A stretch of DNA of 24,013 nt from the NCBI GenBank assembly GCA_025354065.1, contig JANXNM010000146.1, forward strand, positions 1-24,013. The letters are read 5' to 3'. Both the position numbers and the translations under genes were made by a program. The first letter of the stretch is position 1. The number at the start of each line of letters is the position of its first letter. A model generated the notes under the pieces. It was not told the DNA's origin, searched no databases, and saw nothing but the letters and a program-made list of their open reading frames with translations. Shown here in pieces: positions 23,620 through 24,013 of this stretch. The stretch comes from Synechococcales cyanobacterium 340R_concoct_173_sub. GTDB lineage: Bacteria > Cyanobacteriota > Cyanobacteriia > Leptolyngbyales > Leptolyngbyaceae.

Positions 23620-24013
23620 TTATTTATGGCGAATGTGTTCATAGACATCAGCATAAAGCTTTCCAGATGCTGCCCATGAATAATCAGCACGCATTCCCTG
23701 AATGGCTAACTCTCGAAATTTCGCAGGATTCAGGAAATACAAATCTAATGCCCGCCCCATAGCCGATTCCAGCGCAATAGTATCTGACTGATAAAACACA
23801 AATCCATTGCGTTCATTAATAGGCCGAGTTTCTTCATAGTCCCAATCAAACACTGTATTCACCAATCCGCCTACACCTCGCACAATAGGCACCATCCCAT
23901 ATCGCAACCCAATCACCTGAGTTAAGCCGCAAGGTTCAAAATTACTGGGAATCACAATCATATCTGCACCCGCATAGATCAAATGCGACAGTTCTTCATT
24001 GAATCCAAGTTCT
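23620..24013 (-). CDS. glgA: Glycogen (starch) synthase GlgA, C-terminal part; gene runs off the right edge
   Basis: This ADP-glucose:glucan glucosyltransferase (GT5) elongates glycogen. Only the last 131 codons are in the window; the frame is open to the right edge, where it reads ELGFNEELSHLIYAGADMIV. The conserved donor-binding loop IPSNFEPCGLTQVIGLRYGMVPIV is complete, including the Glu-Pro-Cys-Gly-Leu motif, followed by VRGVGGLVNTVFDWD. The C-terminus ends SWAASGKLYADVYEHIRHK, a normal place for the family. Cyanobacteria usually carry two synthases (GlgA1 and GlgA2); the stretch NERNGFVFYQSD may favour the GlgA2 type, but I cannot verify this. pepA follows 45 bp downstream. Confidence 0.93.
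   Translation of the reverse strand, partial: ELGFNEELSHLIYAGADMIVIPSNFEPCGLTQVIGLRYGMVPIVRGVGGLVNTVFDWDYEETRPINERNGFVFYQSDTIALESAMGRALDLYFLNPAKFRELAIQGMRADYSWAASGKLYADVYEHIRHK

Overview
The window is a stretch of cyanobacterial chromosome. The evidence is the gene content: CO2-uptake-type NDH-1 subunits, a CruP-type carotenoid cyclase paralogue, a CAAD/CURT1-domain protein, a CPP1-like J-domain membrane protein, and DUF2103 next to ClpS. It also has many CGATCG words and at least seven exact HIP1 octamers (GCGATCGC, for example at 1780, 8624, 15697, 18430, 20846, 22685 and 23195). The sequence does not resolve the genus. Most genes are ordinary housekeeping genes in short or single-gene units. 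I see no prophage, insertion sequence, CRISPR array, rRNA or tRNA.

Layout, left to right. 1-2690 (minus): ndhF followed by ndhD, the latter cut by the left edge; this is the membrane arm of a CO2-hydrating NDH-1 complex. 2973-6776 (plus): alr (alanine racemase), cruP and a SirB1/transglutaminase-like protein. 7033-7467 (minus): a CAAD/CURT1-like thylakoid protein. 7649-10783 (plus): sucC and sucD, the two subunits of succinyl-CoA ligase, separated by nearly 1 kb that holds a long hairpin and a decayed small secreted-protein gene on the opposite strand. 10840-11472 (minus): lexA, divergent from a sugar-type ABC binding lipoprotein (11631-12956) and an ExbD/TolR protein (13010-13444). 13499-14128 (minus): CPP1-like protein. 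14448-15161 (plus): OmpR-family response regulator, converging on a histone-deacetylase-family enzyme (15195-16112, minus). 16328-16672: small three-helix membrane protein of unknown function with a strong terminator. 16761-17406 (minus): clpS then DUF2103. 17660-19927 (plus): UvrD-like helicase, converging on a PD-(D/E)XK-like protein. 20690-21106: decayed Uma2 nuclease gene. 21175-21927: a small lipoprotein and a small PepSY-type membrane protein. 22108-24013 (minus): glgA (3' end only) followed by pepA.

The most interesting structure is not a gene. Short imperfect tandem duplications of about 10-18 bp sit on or next to the stop codons of several unrelated genes (alr, sucD/lexA, CPP1, response regulator/HDAC, weakly pepA). 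In-frame 15-bp duplications starting at ATG occur at the beginning of two others. This looks like one recurrent local process acting at gene edges. Other points worth a second look are a LexA whose autocleavage dipeptide is Ala-Thr instead of Ala-Gly, the split sucC/sucD pair, and two genes caught in decay.
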